Assembly: GCF_024505185.1 (NCBI RefSeq)
Contig: NZ_JANIBJ010000002.1
Span: 124,001 to 188,000, forward strand
DNA length: 64,000 nucleotides
Direction: 5' to 3'
Source of the DNA: Methylomonas subterranea
GTDB lineage: Bacteria > Pseudomonadota > Gammaproteobacteria > Methylococcales > Methylomonadaceae
The notes below the pieces were generated by a model. It was not told where the DNA came from, did no database searches, and saw nothing but the letters and a program-made list of their open reading frames with translations. Made by a program: the position numbers and the translations under genes. Below, piece by piece: positions 45,946 to 54,749 of this stretch (position 1 is the first letter of the stretch; each line of letters begins with the position of its first letter).

Positions 45946-47012
45946 GTATCTTCATCATTGCCGAAGCCGGCGTTAATCACAATGGCAGTTTGGACACCGC
46001 GTTGCGGCTGGTGGATGTTGCTGTTGCGGCTGGGGCCGATGCGGTCAAATTTCAGACGTTTAAAGCCGAAAAGTTGGTAACTTCGGCGGCAGGCAAGGCG
46101 GCATATCAAAAACACAATACCTCCGCGGAAGAAAATCAACTGGAGATGTTGAGGAAATTGGAGCTGAAATACGAATTTCATTTCCAATTGCGTGATTATT
46201 GCGACAAGCAAGGCATAGCATTTTTATCGACAGCGTTTGATTTTGATAGTTTGGCATTTCTGGTTGATCGGGTGGGTATCGAAAAACTGAAAATACCCTC
46301 CGGTGAAATCACCAACGGCCCATTTTTGTTGGCGCACGCACAGACTGGAAAGGAGGTCATTTTGTCGACCGGCATGTCCACCTTGGGCGAAGTGGAGGCA
46401 GCGTTGGGCGTGCTGGCATTCGGATATTTGGGCTGGGAACGGCAACCGTCGTTGGCTGCCTTTGGGCATGCGTACGCTTCAGAGCAAGGGCGGGCGATGC
46501 TGAGGCAAAAAGTAACTCTGCTGCATTGTACCAGCGAATATCCGACGCCGATGCGGCATGTACATTTACGCGCCATGGATGCGTTGCGAGATGCCTTCGG
46601 CTTGGCCGTGGGGTATTCCGACCACACGGAAGGACTGACGGTGCCAATTGCGGCGGCGGCGCGCGGGGCGGTTTTAATCGAAAAGCACTTTACCCTGGAT
46701 AAAAGTTTGCGCGGGCCTGATCATCAGGTTTCGCTTGAGCCGGAAGAGCTGAAATTGATGGTGCGGGCAATACGCGATATCGAACAGGCAATGGGTGCGG
46801 CTACGAAAGTACCGCAGCCGATGGAATTAGAGAATCGCGACGTGGTGCGTAAAAGTCTGATGGCCGGCGATCATATCGTCGCCGGCGAACGTTTTAGTGC
46901 CGAAAATTTGGCAATAAAACGGCCGGGAACCGGTGTCAGTCCGATGGAATATTGGCGTCTTTTGGGGCGCGGCAGCGACCGCGACTACCAAATAGACGAA
47001 CTAATCGAATGA
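45942..47012 (+). CDS. legI: N-acetylneuraminate/legionaminate synthase (LegI/NeuB family)
   Basis: A 356-residue synthase that condenses the hexosamine derivative with phosphoenolpyruvate to give a nonulosonic acid. The N-terminal TIM barrel starts IIAEAGVNHNGSLDTA and includes DAVKFQTFKAEKLVT, KIPSGEITNGPFL, HCTSEYPTP and GYSDHTEGLTVPIAAAARGA. The C-terminal SAF/antifreeze-like domain contains RKSLMAGDHIVAGE. I start at the ATG at 45942, which overlaps the previous stop; the frame is open further upstream inside legG but that has no domain support. Confidence 0.93.
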   Translation: MSIFIIAEAGVNHNGSLDTALRLVDVAVAAGADAVKFQTFKAEKLVTSAAGKAAYQKHNTSAEENQLEMLRKLELKYEFHFQLRDYCDKQGIAFLSTAFDFDSLAFLVDRVGIEKLKIPSGEITNGPFLLAHAQTGKEVILSTGMSTLGEVEAALGVLAFGYLGWERQPSLAAFGHAYASEQGRAMLRQKVTLLHCTSEYPTPMRHVHLRAMDALRDAFGLAVGYSDHTEGLTVPIAAAARGAVLIEKHFTLDKSLRGPDHQVSLEPEELKLMVRAIRDIEQAMGAATKVPQPMELENRDVVRKSLMAGDHIVAGERFSAENLAIKRPGTGVSPMEYWRLLGRGSDRDYQIDELIE

Positions 47013-47656
47013 GTCGCCCCGTGGTTTTGCTAGGCGGCGGCGGTCATGCTCGGGTGTTGGCGAGTATGCTACGGCGACTGGAAGTTGAGATTTTGGGCGT
47101 TGTCGATCCGCGCTTTCCTGTCGGAAGTGATTGTTTCGGAGTCAGTGTATTGGGTGACGATTCGGCGCTATGCGCTTATTCGCCTAAACAAGTGGGATTA
47201 ATTAACGGTATCGGCTCGTTGCCGGGCGACAGCGGGGTTCGCGAGCGCCTGTTTTGCCGATATTCGGAAAAGGGTTATCGGTTCGATAGCGTGATAGATC
47301 CGCAAGCCTTTGTTGCCGCAGAGGCCGAGCTAATGCAAGGTGTACAGGTGATGGCCGGTGTCATTATTCAGACGGGCGCGAAAATTGCTTCAAATTGTAT
47401 AGTCAATAGCGGAGCAATCGTCGAACACGATTGCCGGATTGGCAGGCACGTGCATATAGCTCCGGGCGCGGTGCTCAGTGGCGGTGTCGAAGTGGGTGAT
47501 AACGTACACATCGGTAGCGGTGCGGTGGTCATTCAAAATATTCGCATTGGTAGCGGGAGCATAGTCGGTGCCGGCGGCATCGTCACGCGAGATGTTGGCG
47601 ACGGACGGGTTGTTTATCCGGCTCGCTCGCATATCCAGGATCGGCAACAGGGTTAA
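47009..47656 (+). CDS. NeuD-family sugar acyltransferase (left-handed beta-helix)
   Basis: A 215-residue protein with an N-terminal Rossmann-like PglD/NeuD domain (VVLLGGGGHARVLASML). A left-handed beta-helix of hexapeptides follows (VNSGAIVEHDCRIGRHVHIAPGAVLSGGVEVGDNVHIG is the pattern, with catalytic His in EHDC). In this pathway no other N-acetyltransferase is present, so it may acetylate the C4 amino group (LegH role) rather than act as an O-acetyltransferase (inference). Start at 47009 overlaps the legI stop. Confidence 0.85.
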   Translation: MSRPVVLLGGGGHARVLASMLRRLEVEILGVVDPRFPVGSDCFGVSVLGDDSALCAYSPKQVGLINGIGSLPGDSGVRERLFCRYSEKGYRFDSVIDPQAFVAAEAELMQGVQVMAGVIIQTGAKIASNCIVNSGAIVEHDCRIGRHVHIAPGAVLSGGVEVGDNVHIGSGAVVIQNIRIGSGSIVGAGGIVTRDVGDGRVVYPARSHIQDRQQG

Positions 47657-47660
47657 TTTA

Positions 47661-48713
47661 ATGAAACAACATTGGCAACAAGTCGTGATTCGGCCGGAAG
47701 CCACGCTGCGGGCAACCATGGAAGTGATTGATCGTGGAGTGCTGCAGATCGCGTTGGTGGTGGATGACGATGGCCGTTTGGTGGGCGTGGTGACCGATGG
47801 CGATATCAGACGGGCCTTGATTCGTGGGTTGTCGTTGGAGCATGCCGTCACCGACGTTATGAACAAGCGTCCGAAAGTGGCATCGCCTCGAGATAGCAAG
47901 ACCCAGTTGATTACCATGATGGAGGGGCATCATTTATATCAATTGCCGGTGGTGGATGCCGAAGGCAGAGTGGTAGCTCTGGAGTCTCTAAAAGCGTTAT
48001 ATAAACAACCTTCCTTTCCGAATCCGGTTTTTTTGATGGCGGGTGGTTTCGGCAAGCGCCTGAGGCCTTATACCGATGATTGCCCCAAACCGTTACTGGA
48101 AATTGGCGGCAAACCGATTTTGGAAACCATTGTCGAAAACTTTGTCAAATCGGGATTCAAGCAGTTTTTTCTGGCGGTGCACTATAAGGCACAGCTGATA
48201 AAGGATTATTTTGGCGATGGCGGACGCTGGGGTGTGACTATCGAGTATATCGATGAAGACGAGCCCATGGGGACGGCGGGGGCAATCGGTTTGCTGCCAC
48301 GGGACTTGCCGGATGTGCCATTGATTGTTATGAACGGCGACATTTTGACTCAAATCGATTTTTCAAGGTTGTTGGCATATCACAATGAGCAGCAGGCAAT
48401 AGCTACGATGTGTGTGCGTGAATACGAGTATCAAATTCCCTACGGTGTGGTGGCGCTGGAACAGCAGCGCGTGGTTGGCATAGAGGAAAAGCCGTTGCAA
48501 AACTGTATGGTCAATGCGGGAATTTATGTGCTGGATCACAGTTTGATTGAAACGGTTGCCGGTCAAAAAAGCCTTGATATGCCGACCCTGTTAAACCGGG
48601 AAGTGGCGCGAGGCGAAGTAGTGTCTATGTTTCCGGTGCATGACTATTGGTTGGATATAGGTCGGGAGGCCGATTTTTTACGAGCTCAGGGCGAATATGC
48701 CAAATTTTTTTGA
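47661..48713 (+). CDS. ptmE: CBS-domain sugar-1-phosphate guanylyl/nucleotidyltransferase (PtmE-like)
   Basis: A 350-residue protein. Residues ~1-115 form a CBS pair (LQIALVVDDDGRLVGVVTDGDIRRAL; HLYQLPVVDAEGRVVALESL). Residues ~122-350 form a nucleotidyltransferase (MAGGFGKRLRPYTDDCPKPLLEIGGKPI; MNGDILTQIDF; HDYWLDIGREADFLRA). In Campylobacter PtmE makes GDP-glucosamine for legionaminate synthesis, and the CBS pair may sense nucleotide. It closes the nonulosonate operon, 127 bp before flagellin. The start at ATG 47661 is 5 bp after the previous stop. Confidence 0.82.
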   Translation: MKQHWQQVVIRPEATLRATMEVIDRGVLQIALVVDDDGRLVGVVTDGDIRRALIRGLSLEHAVTDVMNKRPKVASPRDSKTQLITMMEGHHLYQLPVVDAEGRVVALESLKALYKQPSFPNPVFLMAGGFGKRLRPYTDDCPKPLLEIGGKPILETIVENFVKSGFKQFFLAVHYKAQLIKDYFGDGGRWGVTIEYIDEDEPMGTAGAIGLLPRDLPDVPLIVMNGDILTQIDFSRLLAYHNEQQAIATMCVREYEYQIPYGVVALEQQRVVGIEEKPLQNCMVNAGIYVLDHSLIETVAGQKSLDMPTLLNREVARGEVVSMFPVHDYWLDIGREADFLRAQGEYAKFF

Positions 48714-48723
48714 ATTTGCCGAT

Positions 48724-48750
48724 TAAAGTTATCCAAGCTGAAGTCGATAC
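48724..48750 (+). promoter_or_regulatory. Sigma-28 (FliA) promoter of the flagellin gene
   Basis: TAAAGTTA (48724-48731), 11-base spacer, GTCGATAC (48743-48750), an almost exact match to the flagellar class 3 consensus TAAAGTTT-N11-GCCGATAA. It starts 11 bp after the ptmE-like stop and gives an ~80-nt leader to the flagellin gene. Confidence 0.9.
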
Positions 48751-48840
48751 CTTCTACGAGTTTGAAATAAACCATTTTTATCAATTAAACAAGAAACTTG
48801 AGCCAAGCACTTTAGTTGGCGAAGTCCGGAGGGTAACATC

Positions 48841-49689
48841 ATGGCAATGGTAATCAATACAAATGTTGCGTCGTTGAACAGTCAACGCATGCTGGATAGG
48901 ACGAATAATTCCTTGAAAACATCAATGGAGCGTTTGTCTTCGGGATTGCGGGTCAATTCGGCGAAAGACGACGCGGCGGGTCTGGCGATCGCGGATAAGA
49001 TGACGTCGCAAATTCGCGGCATGACAGTAGCCATGCGAAATGCCAACGACGGTATTTCAATGGCGCAAACGGCGGAAAGTGCGATGGGGTCGATTACCGA
49101 AACCTTGCAACGGATGCGCGACTTGGGTGTGCAAGCGGCCAACAGGGGTGCGGTGTCCAGTTCGGATCGTGAAAAACTGCAAACAGAATTTAAACAGCTT
49201 GGTGACGAAATTAACCGGATTATCGAGAATACCGAGTTCAACGGTAAAAAAATCCTGAACGGTAGTTTGGTTGGGGCATTGTTCCAAGTTGGGGCGGGTA
49301 CTTCGGCGAATAACCAGATTTCGATTACCGTTTCGGATTTGAAAGGAGTTTCCGGTATTGATGATGTCGTAGCCGGTAATGCATCGATAGGTAGTGGTGC
49401 CACCTCCGCGAATGTGTTGTCCGCCATTGATACGATAGACACGGCAATTTCCAAAATAGACGATTTTCGTGCTACATTGGGTGCGGTGCAAAACAGGTTT
49501 ACCACTACAATCGGTAATTTGCAATCCTCTATCGAAAATCAAAGTGCCGCTCGTTCCAGAATACTGGATGCCGATTTTGCCGTGGAAACATCTAACCTGA
49601 GCAGGTCGCAAATATTGCAACAAGCGGGAACGGCGATGTTGGCGCAGGCAAACCAATCGGCGCAATCGGTGCTGAGTTTGCTTAGATAG
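48841..49689 (+). CDS. fliC: Flagellin
   Basis: A 282-residue flagellin, short for the family because the variable central domains are reduced to about 100 residues. The N-terminal D0/D1 is canonical (MVINTNVASLNSQRMLDRTNNSLKTSMERLSSGLRVNSAKDDAAGLAI), as is the C-terminus (ILDADFAVETSNLSRSQILQQAGTAMLAQANQ). The central region is rich in Ser/Thr/Asn, where nonulosonate glycosylation would occur. Strong SD (GGAGGG). It is transcribed from a sigma-28 promoter and followed by a terminator. Confidence 0.96.
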   Translation: MAMVINTNVASLNSQRMLDRTNNSLKTSMERLSSGLRVNSAKDDAAGLAIADKMTSQIRGMTVAMRNANDGISMAQTAESAMGSITETLQRMRDLGVQAANRGAVSSSDREKLQTEFKQLGDEINRIIENTEFNGKKILNGSLVGALFQVGAGTSANNQISITVSDLKGVSGIDDVVAGNASIGSGATSANVLSAIDTIDTAISKIDDFRATLGAVQNRFTTTIGNLQSSIENQSAARSRILDADFAVETSNLSRSQILQQAGTAMLAQANQSAQSVLSLLR

Positions 49690-49697
49690 TCTAGCTA

Positions 49698-49730
49698 GGA
49701 AGGTTGCGAAATGAGCGACCTTCCTTTTTT
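49698..49730 (+). terminator. Rho-independent terminator after flagellin
   Basis: GGAAGGTTGC (49698-49707), 7-nt loop, GCGACCTTCC (49715-49724), then TTTTTT. It overlaps an ATG at 49711, which argues that this ATG is not the true flaG start. Strong termination here lets flagellin mRNA greatly exceed the downstream flaG-fliD transcript. Confidence 0.92.
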
Positions 49731-49755
49731 ATATGATCAGTATAAGGTGAACGTC

Positions 49756-50181
49756 ATGAGTAGCGAGATTTCGAATGTTTTGAAGCTATCTCCCGTGACT
49801 GTTGTAAATTCAAACAGTAAAAAAGAGTTGCAGCATGCCAATCCGACCAATGTAACTAAAAAGAATCAATCACAAGAACCCGCTAAAGTTCAAGGCGATT
49901 CGCAGATGTTGGCTGATCCGCAAAACGAAAAGGCTAAGGCGGAGTCCGATTTGGGGGCGGTGAAACAGGCGGTCGAAAAGGGTAACAGCTTGTTTCAGGC
50001 GGCCCAGCGTAGTCTACAGTTTGAAGTGGATGATGCGACCAAAGAAGTTGTGGTCAAAATTATAGACAGTGACAGTGGTGAAGTGGTCAGGCAAATACCC
50101 GCGGAAGAAACGCTGGAGTTTGTTAAACGCATGCAGGAATTGGAAGGCCAGCAGGGTTCCATGCTTCAGGATCGGGCCTGA
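49756..50181 (+). CDS. flaG: FlaG-family flagellar protein
   Basis: A 141-residue protein. The N-terminal half is polar and low-complexity; the C-terminal half has the FlaG signature: LQFEVDDATKEVVVKIIDSDSGEVVRQIPAEETLEFVKRMQEL. FlaG proteins influence filament length and accompany fliD. I start at the ATG at 49756 (preceded by AAGGTG) since the ATG at 49711 lies inside the flagellin terminator hairpin. It ends 25 bp before fliD. Confidence 0.9.
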   Translation: MSSEISNVLKLSPVTVVNSNSKKELQHANPTNVTKKNQSQEPAKVQGDSQMLADPQNEKAKAESDLGAVKQAVEKGNSLFQAAQRSLQFEVDDATKEVVVKIIDSDSGEVVRQIPAEETLEFVKRMQELEGQQGSMLQDRA

Positions 50182-50206
50182 GTCACTGAAAAGGTAAGGG
50201 GGCAAC

Positions 50207-51619
50207 ATGATAGTCTCTTCAACGGGTGTAGGGTCCGGAATAGATATTCAAAATATTGTCACTCAATTGGCCAAGGCGGAAGCTCAGCCCGCGCTGAATG
50301 CCATAAGCCGTAAAACCAGCGCTGCCAATGCTCTGTTAAGCGGGCTGGGTACCTTGAAAAGCGCGTTGTCCGATTTCAGTAAGATCGTGGCGAAATTTAA
50401 GGACGGCAATCTGTTCAAAGCCTTCAAAACAACCTCGTCCGATGAATCGGTATTAAAAGCGACCGCGGCGGCTGGGGCGGTCGCGGGGTCTTATGCCGTC
50501 GAGGTGGTACAGCTGGCCAAGGCGCAGAAGTCGGTGTCGGGAGAGTTTGCCAATGCTTCCGCGCTGGTCGGTAGCGGAACACTGACGTTTGAGGGCGCTT
50601 CCGGTTCAACTTTTAATGTGGCAACCGACAGTGCCACGACTCTCGAGGGTTTGCGGGATGCCATCAACCGGGCATCCGGGAATGATTTTGTAGCGGCTAG
50701 TATCGTAAACGTGGATCATGTCTCCACTGGGCCGGATGACCCCGACAATGGGAAAACAATTTCCAAATTGGTATTAACGGCTAAAAATGCCGGTACAGCA
50801 AACGGCTTCACTGTCAGTGGTTCTGATGACGATGGTAACAACGCCGATGCATCGGGAATATCGGCTTTCTTTTCCGGTAGCCTGCAGTCCTTGACCGCGC
50901 CCTTGGATGCGATAATAAAAGTTGACGGACAAACCGCAACTCGCAGCAGTAATAATATTTCCGACGTTTTGCCGGGCGTGACGCTCGATCTTCAAAAATC
51001 TAACGTTGGCGAAACAGTCACCGTCCAAATTAGTCTCGATGAAGAAGCCATCAAAAAAACCGTGCAAGAGTTTGTAGATGGCTATAACAAACTTACCAGT
51101 ACGACGAAAAGTCTCGGGAAATACGGTGGTGCGACCGATAGCAGCGGATCCGGCAATGGGCCGTTGATCGGTGATTCGACACTGCGGCTGATTTCCAATC
51201 AGATTCGGCAAGTCGCAACCGGAAAAGTCTCTTCAGCTTCGGGCGATATCAACTCACTGGCCTTGATAGGCATTTCCATCAATCGGGAAGGCGTGATGTC
51301 GCTGGATAGCGGCAAGCTTTCCGCAGTCTTGAAGTCGGATTTGCAAGCTGTTAGCGATGTGTTTTCATCGGCGGATGGTGTTGCAACCCGAATGGATGAT
51401 AGGCTGAAATTGTTTTTACAATCAGGCGGCTCCTTGGATACCCGCCAGAATTCTTTGAAAAAGCAAATCTCCACGCTAAGCAGTCAAAAAATTGGTATAG
51501 AAGAACGGCAAGCGAGTTATCAGGCCATGTTGTTGAAACAATTCACCGCAATGGATGTAACGGTTGGCACGTTAAATACAACCAGTAGTTTTTTACAAAA
51601 CTGGATTAATAATTCATAA
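50207..51619 (+). CDS. fliD: Flagellar filament capping protein FliD (HAP2)
   Basis: A 470-residue FliD. The N-terminal coiled-coil domain (VGSGIDIQNIVTQLAKAEAQPALNAISRK) and C-terminal segment (GIEERQASYQAMLLKQFTAMDVTVGTLNTTSSFLQNW) are typical. The middle holds TLEGLRDAINRAS and FVDGYNKLTSTT. It caps the filament and guides flagellin polymerisation. SD AAGGTAAGGGGG upstream. It is followed by fliS after 17 bp. Confidence 0.95.
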   Translation: MIVSSTGVGSGIDIQNIVTQLAKAEAQPALNAISRKTSAANALLSGLGTLKSALSDFSKIVAKFKDGNLFKAFKTTSSDESVLKATAAAGAVAGSYAVEVVQLAKAQKSVSGEFANASALVGSGTLTFEGASGSTFNVATDSATTLEGLRDAINRASGNDFVAASIVNVDHVSTGPDDPDNGKTISKLVLTAKNAGTANGFTVSGSDDDGNNADASGISAFFSGSLQSLTAPLDAIIKVDGQTATRSSNNISDVLPGVTLDLQKSNVGETVTVQISLDEEAIKKTVQEFVDGYNKLTSTTKSLGKYGGATDSSGSGNGPLIGDSTLRLISNQIRQVATGKVSSASGDINSLALIGISINREGVMSLDSGKLSAVLKSDLQAVSDVFSSADGVATRMDDRLKLFLQSGGSLDTRQNSLKKQISTLSSQKIGIEERQASYQAMLLKQFTAMDVTVGTLNTTSSFLQNWINNS

Positions 51620-51636
51620 ATCAAGAGGAAGCTCTC

Positions 51637-52023
51637 ATGTATTCGGCCGCTTACAAAAATCGAGCTCAGCATTATACCGATGTACATAATGTTGGCGGTA
51701 TGGGTGAAGACTCGCCTCATCGGCTTATTCAAATGTTGATGGAAGGATTTCTGGCTAGAATCAATTCCGCAAAAGGCGCGATGGCGCATGGCGATATGGA
51801 AGCAAAAAGTGTTTTTATCTCCAGGGCCATAGGTATCATTGGCGGGTTGAACGAAGCTTTGGATTTGGAGCAGGGCGGAGATTTGGCCGCCAATTTACAC
51901 CAATTATATGGGTATATTAATTCCCAGTTGGTGCAGGCTAGTTACGAAAACAGTGAAGCCAAACTGGATGAGGTCGTAGCGCTAATGAAGGATATTAAGG
52001 AAGCCTGGGATGCCATCGCCTGA
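51637..52023 (+). CDS. fliS: Flagellin export chaperone FliS
   Basis: A 128-residue FliS. Signature: VGGMGEDSPHRLIQMLMEGFLARINSAKGAM near the N-terminus and YINSQLVQASYENSEAKLDEVVALMKDIKEAW near the C-terminus. It binds the C-terminus of flagellin in the cytoplasm and prevents early polymerisation. SD AGAGGAAGC. It overlaps the next gene by 14 bp. Confidence 0.95.
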   Translation: MYSAAYKNRAQHYTDVHNVGGMGEDSPHRLIQMLMEGFLARINSAKGAMAHGDMEAKSVFISRAIGIIGGLNEALDLEQGGDLAANLHQLYGYINSQLVQASYENSEAKLDEVVALMKDIKEAWDAIA

Positions 52024-52354
52024 AAATGCTATCGGCCCTGAAGCGGAATGGGTCCAGTTGCAGCATCAGGCATTAAGGACTTATGCCGAAAAAATCGAAT
52101 CCTGCATTCAACAGTCCGCCTGGAATATGCTGGCGATAGTTCTGGAGGCTAGACAGGCTTATCTACGTCGGTTGTATTCCCCGTCGGTTTCCGAACGGAA
52201 CCGAGATTTTCTCAAGCAGCTGGCTGAATCCATTTTGCGACAAGACGCGCAGGTTAAAGCGAGGGTTGAAGAGCAAAAAAATAATATTGCGCGGCAACAC
52301 TTGTCTCTCGATAGGGGGCGTAGGGCTGTCAGAAGCTATGCGCTGAATAACTGA
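52010..52354 (+). CDS. FliT-like flagellar protein
   Basis: A 114-residue, all-helical, charged protein (YAEKIESCIQQSAWNMLAIVLEARQAYLRRLY...). It sits directly after fliS with a 14-bp overlap, where FliT (chaperone for FliD and regulator) is normally found. Sequence similarity to FliT is weak by eye, so the name rests mainly on size, helical content and position. Confidence 0.7.
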   Translation: MPSPENAIGPEAEWVQLQHQALRTYAEKIESCIQQSAWNMLAIVLEARQAYLRRLYSPSVSERNRDFLKQLAESILRQDAQVKARVEEQKNNIARQHLSLDRGRRAVRSYALNN

Positions 52355-52407
52355 TCACCCGCTTCAAACGATATTCACATACAGGGCCCGGTCGCCGGAG
52401 TTCTGAT

Positions 52408-53508
52408 CTAATTTGGCTTGCTTCGGCGGCGAAACTCATCCATAAAGCCAGCGAGTTCTTCCACGGCTTCAAGTGTAACCGCGTTATAAATGGATGCCCG
52501 CAGGCCGCCAATAGCCCTATGGCCGGCTAGCCCGGAAAACCCGGCCGCTTGCGCTCGCGATAAAAAGCCGGCTTCGAGCTCCGCCGAAGAAAGTTTGAAA
52601 ACCACATTCATCAGGGAGCGGTCAGCCGCCGCCCGCCCTCGGTAAAAGCCGTCGCTTTCGTCTATCACGCGATACAGCAACTCTGCCTTTCGGTTGTTGA
52701 TTGCAGCCATGTTTTCCAAGCCGCCGATGTCGTTGATCAACCAACGGCTTACCAGCAACACGGCATAAATTGCAAAAACCGGTGGAGTGTTAAAGTTCGA
52801 ATGGGCTTTGATCTGAGTTTTGTAATCGAGAAAGCCGGGAAGGTTGCCAGTGGTATGCTCGATCAGATCGTTACGTATAACGATGACGGTAATGCCAGCC
52901 GGGCCGATATTTTTTTGGGCATGGGCATAGATCAGAGAAAATCGCTCAAATTCACAGGGTTTTGAGAGGAAATCGGAAGACATGTCGCAAATACGGGGTA
53001 CGTCGTTGCGACCGAGTATCCGCTGAAATTGCAATCCTTCCACTGTTTCATTGGAAATGTAATGAATGTAAGGCGCGTCGGGAGAGAAACAAAGTTCGTC
53101 ATCGCTGGGTAAGCGGTTAAAGTTATTTTCGGAGCCACTCCAGATGACGCGTACGGGACCTTCAAGACGGGCTTCCGGTATGGCTTTGCCGCTCCAGTAA
53201 CCCGTATGTAAATACTCGGCCGGGCTATTTTGGCCCCGCAACAGCGTCATGGGAACCATGGAGAATTGCTGTGTCGCGCCTCCCTGCAACAGGAGCACAT
53301 GGTAAGCATCACTTAGTCCCATTAATGTGCGGATGTTGTTTTCAAGTTCGGCGATGACCTCGGCAAACCATTCGGAACGGTGACTGATGCCTAGAATGGA
53401 AAGACCCGGTCCGGGCACGTTGATGATTTCTTCGCTTAGTTGAACCAATACCTTTTCCGGTAGGGCGCCAGGTCCGCCGGAAAAATTCAGCTTGTTTTGT
53501 AAAGTCAT
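52408..53508 (-). CDS. serC: Phosphoserine aminotransferase SerC
   Basis: A 366-residue PLP enzyme of serine and pyridoxal phosphate synthesis. Motifs: NFSGGPGALPEKVL, LGISHRSEWF, LLLQGGATQQFSMVPMTLL and, for the PLP lysine, YAHAQKNIGPAGITVIVI, ending HRAIGGLRASIYNAVTLEAVEEL. It is coupled by an ATGA overlap to an upstream ATP-grasp gene. It converges on the flagellar operon. It may be the housekeeping enzyme or a copy dedicated to the ATP-grasp pathway; the sequence alone does not decide. Confidence 0.93.
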   Translation of the reverse strand: MTLQNKLNFSGGPGALPEKVLVQLSEEIINVPGPGLSILGISHRSEWFAEVIAELENNIRTLMGLSDAYHVLLLQGGATQQFSMVPMTLLRGQNSPAEYLHTGYWSGKAIPEARLEGPVRVIWSGSENNFNRLPSDDELCFSPDAPYIHYISNETVEGLQFQRILGRNDVPRICDMSSDFLSKPCEFERFSLIYAHAQKNIGPAGITVIVIRNDLIEHTTGNLPGFLDYKTQIKAHSNFNTPPVFAIYAVLLVSRWLINDIGGLENMAAINNRKAELLYRVIDESDGFYRGRAAADRSLMNVVFKLSSAELEAGFLSRAQAAGFSGLAGHRAIGGLRASIYNAVTLEAVEELAGFMDEFRRRSKPN

Positions 53509-54749
53509 TGAGAGAAGTTGGGTTCCAGTTTGGCCTCGGCCGAATGGCTAGTCGGGAATGCGCGACGGATCAAAAAATCCCGAAATGCAGTTTTTACCTT
53601 TGCCATATGGAAACGTTTATGGGGGAATAGTGCTTCGTTATCCATGGCGTGCACTATCATGGCGTGGTCGATTTCAAAAATCAGTAAGTCGCCGGAGCGG
53701 GTTTCCGCGCAGTCTATGCATAAATAATCCAGCCCGGTTCGCTGATGAATTTGCTGCAAGGCGGCTTCGTGGCGATGGATAAAATCGGCGAAAGTTTCCA
53801 TAAACAGTCTTTCTTCGGCTCGCTTAGCGGCATCCTGATACATGTCGGCATTTACATAGTGAATCATCCAGTGCGAAGAGATTGCCATATGGCATGCGAA
53901 GGGAGTGCCGTCAATAATGGCAACTCTGAATTTTCTGAATTGACCATCGTGGCTGCTGTAATCGATAAATTTTGACAAAAAGAACGCCTCGTCCTTGACC
54001 CGGGAAAGATATTCGGTCACATCGGTTCGGGATTCGATTTTGGCGAGGTTGCGCCCGGCGTGGGAATCGAGTGGGCGCACGATCACGGGAAAGTCATGCC
54101 GGGCAATTACATCGGAAATTAGGCACTCGGCGCTTGCTACAGATACCAGGCTTTCGCGAGAAACTCTATGCGTTGATGGAATGCTCAGGCCGGGAATATT
54201 ATTCAGCAGTCGGCTGGCGTTATCGCGTCGGGTGTTGGTAATACAAAAGGGAGAATTAATGACGGGACGAGGCCAGTATTTTAGTTTTTGATCGAGTTCC
54301 CCGATCAGCAAGTCGTTCTCCTCCAATTCGCTAAATGCAACCATCAAAACTTCATGGTCGGGAATCGGCTGCGACAGGGGGGAGCCGGCGGAGAGGTAGT
54401 AAAAAATCAACTCGATATCGGAGTCTTCCAACAGGCAATCGAGCGGCGTATTTGCGGCCAAGTCGCCCGGCAACATCAGCAAGAGTAAGCGTAACTTGGC
54501 GGGTGGAAAGGCGGCGGTACAACGGTATATCCGGCTCATTTCCAGTGCTTGAGCTTGAATGGCAAGGCCTATATCACGCTGCTCAATACACAGCATGGCT
54601 GTGGCGAGATTCATCCACAAATTTGCGTTATCGGGATGGTTGCTGGCTTGAGCCAGTAACTCCGCGCAAACCGGTCTTAAGTCATCACCATTGATACTCA
54701 TCCTTAAAAAGGGTGCAAGGCCGATAAATGCGGTGTCGGATTCAGCCAT
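53505..54749 (-). CDS. ATP-grasp-like ligase with N-terminal TPR-like region
   Basis: A 414-residue protein; I start at the ATG at 54749 (a TTG lies 8 codons upstream). The N-terminal ~80 residues look like a TPR pair (LLAQASNHPDNANLWMNLATAMLC). The C-terminal half resembles an ATP-grasp fold: FPVIVRPLDSHAGRNLAKIES, AFFLSKFIDYSSHDGQFRKFRVAIIDG, then YLCIDCAETRSGDLLIFEIDHAMIVHAMD with the acidic metal-binding residues. Such enzymes form amide bonds using ATP. It is translationally coupled to serC, which suggests a phosphoserine- or serine-linked substrate (inference). Confidence 0.8.
   Translation of the reverse strand: MAESDTAFIGLAPFLRMSINGDDLRPVCAELLAQASNHPDNANLWMNLATAMLCIEQRDIGLAIQAQALEMSRIYRCTAAFPPAKLRLLLLMLPGDLAANTPLDCLLEDSDIELIFYYLSAGSPLSQPIPDHEVLMVAFSELEENDLLIGELDQKLKYWPRPVINSPFCITNTRRDNASRLLNNIPGLSIPSTHRVSRESLVSVASAECLISDVIARHDFPVIVRPLDSHAGRNLAKIESRTDVTEYLSRVKDEAFFLSKFIDYSSHDGQFRKFRVAIIDGTPFACHMAISSHWMIHYVNADMYQDAAKRAEERLFMETFADFIHRHEAALQQIHQRTGLDYLCIDCAETRSGDLLIFEIDHAMIVHAMDNEALFPHKRFHMAKVKTAFRDFLIRRAFPTSHSAEAKLEPNFSQ

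Noticed and set aside
49711-49755. Upstream flaG start at 49711
   Set aside because: It lies in the loop and arm of the flagellin terminator hairpin; the ATG at 49756 fits the family better.
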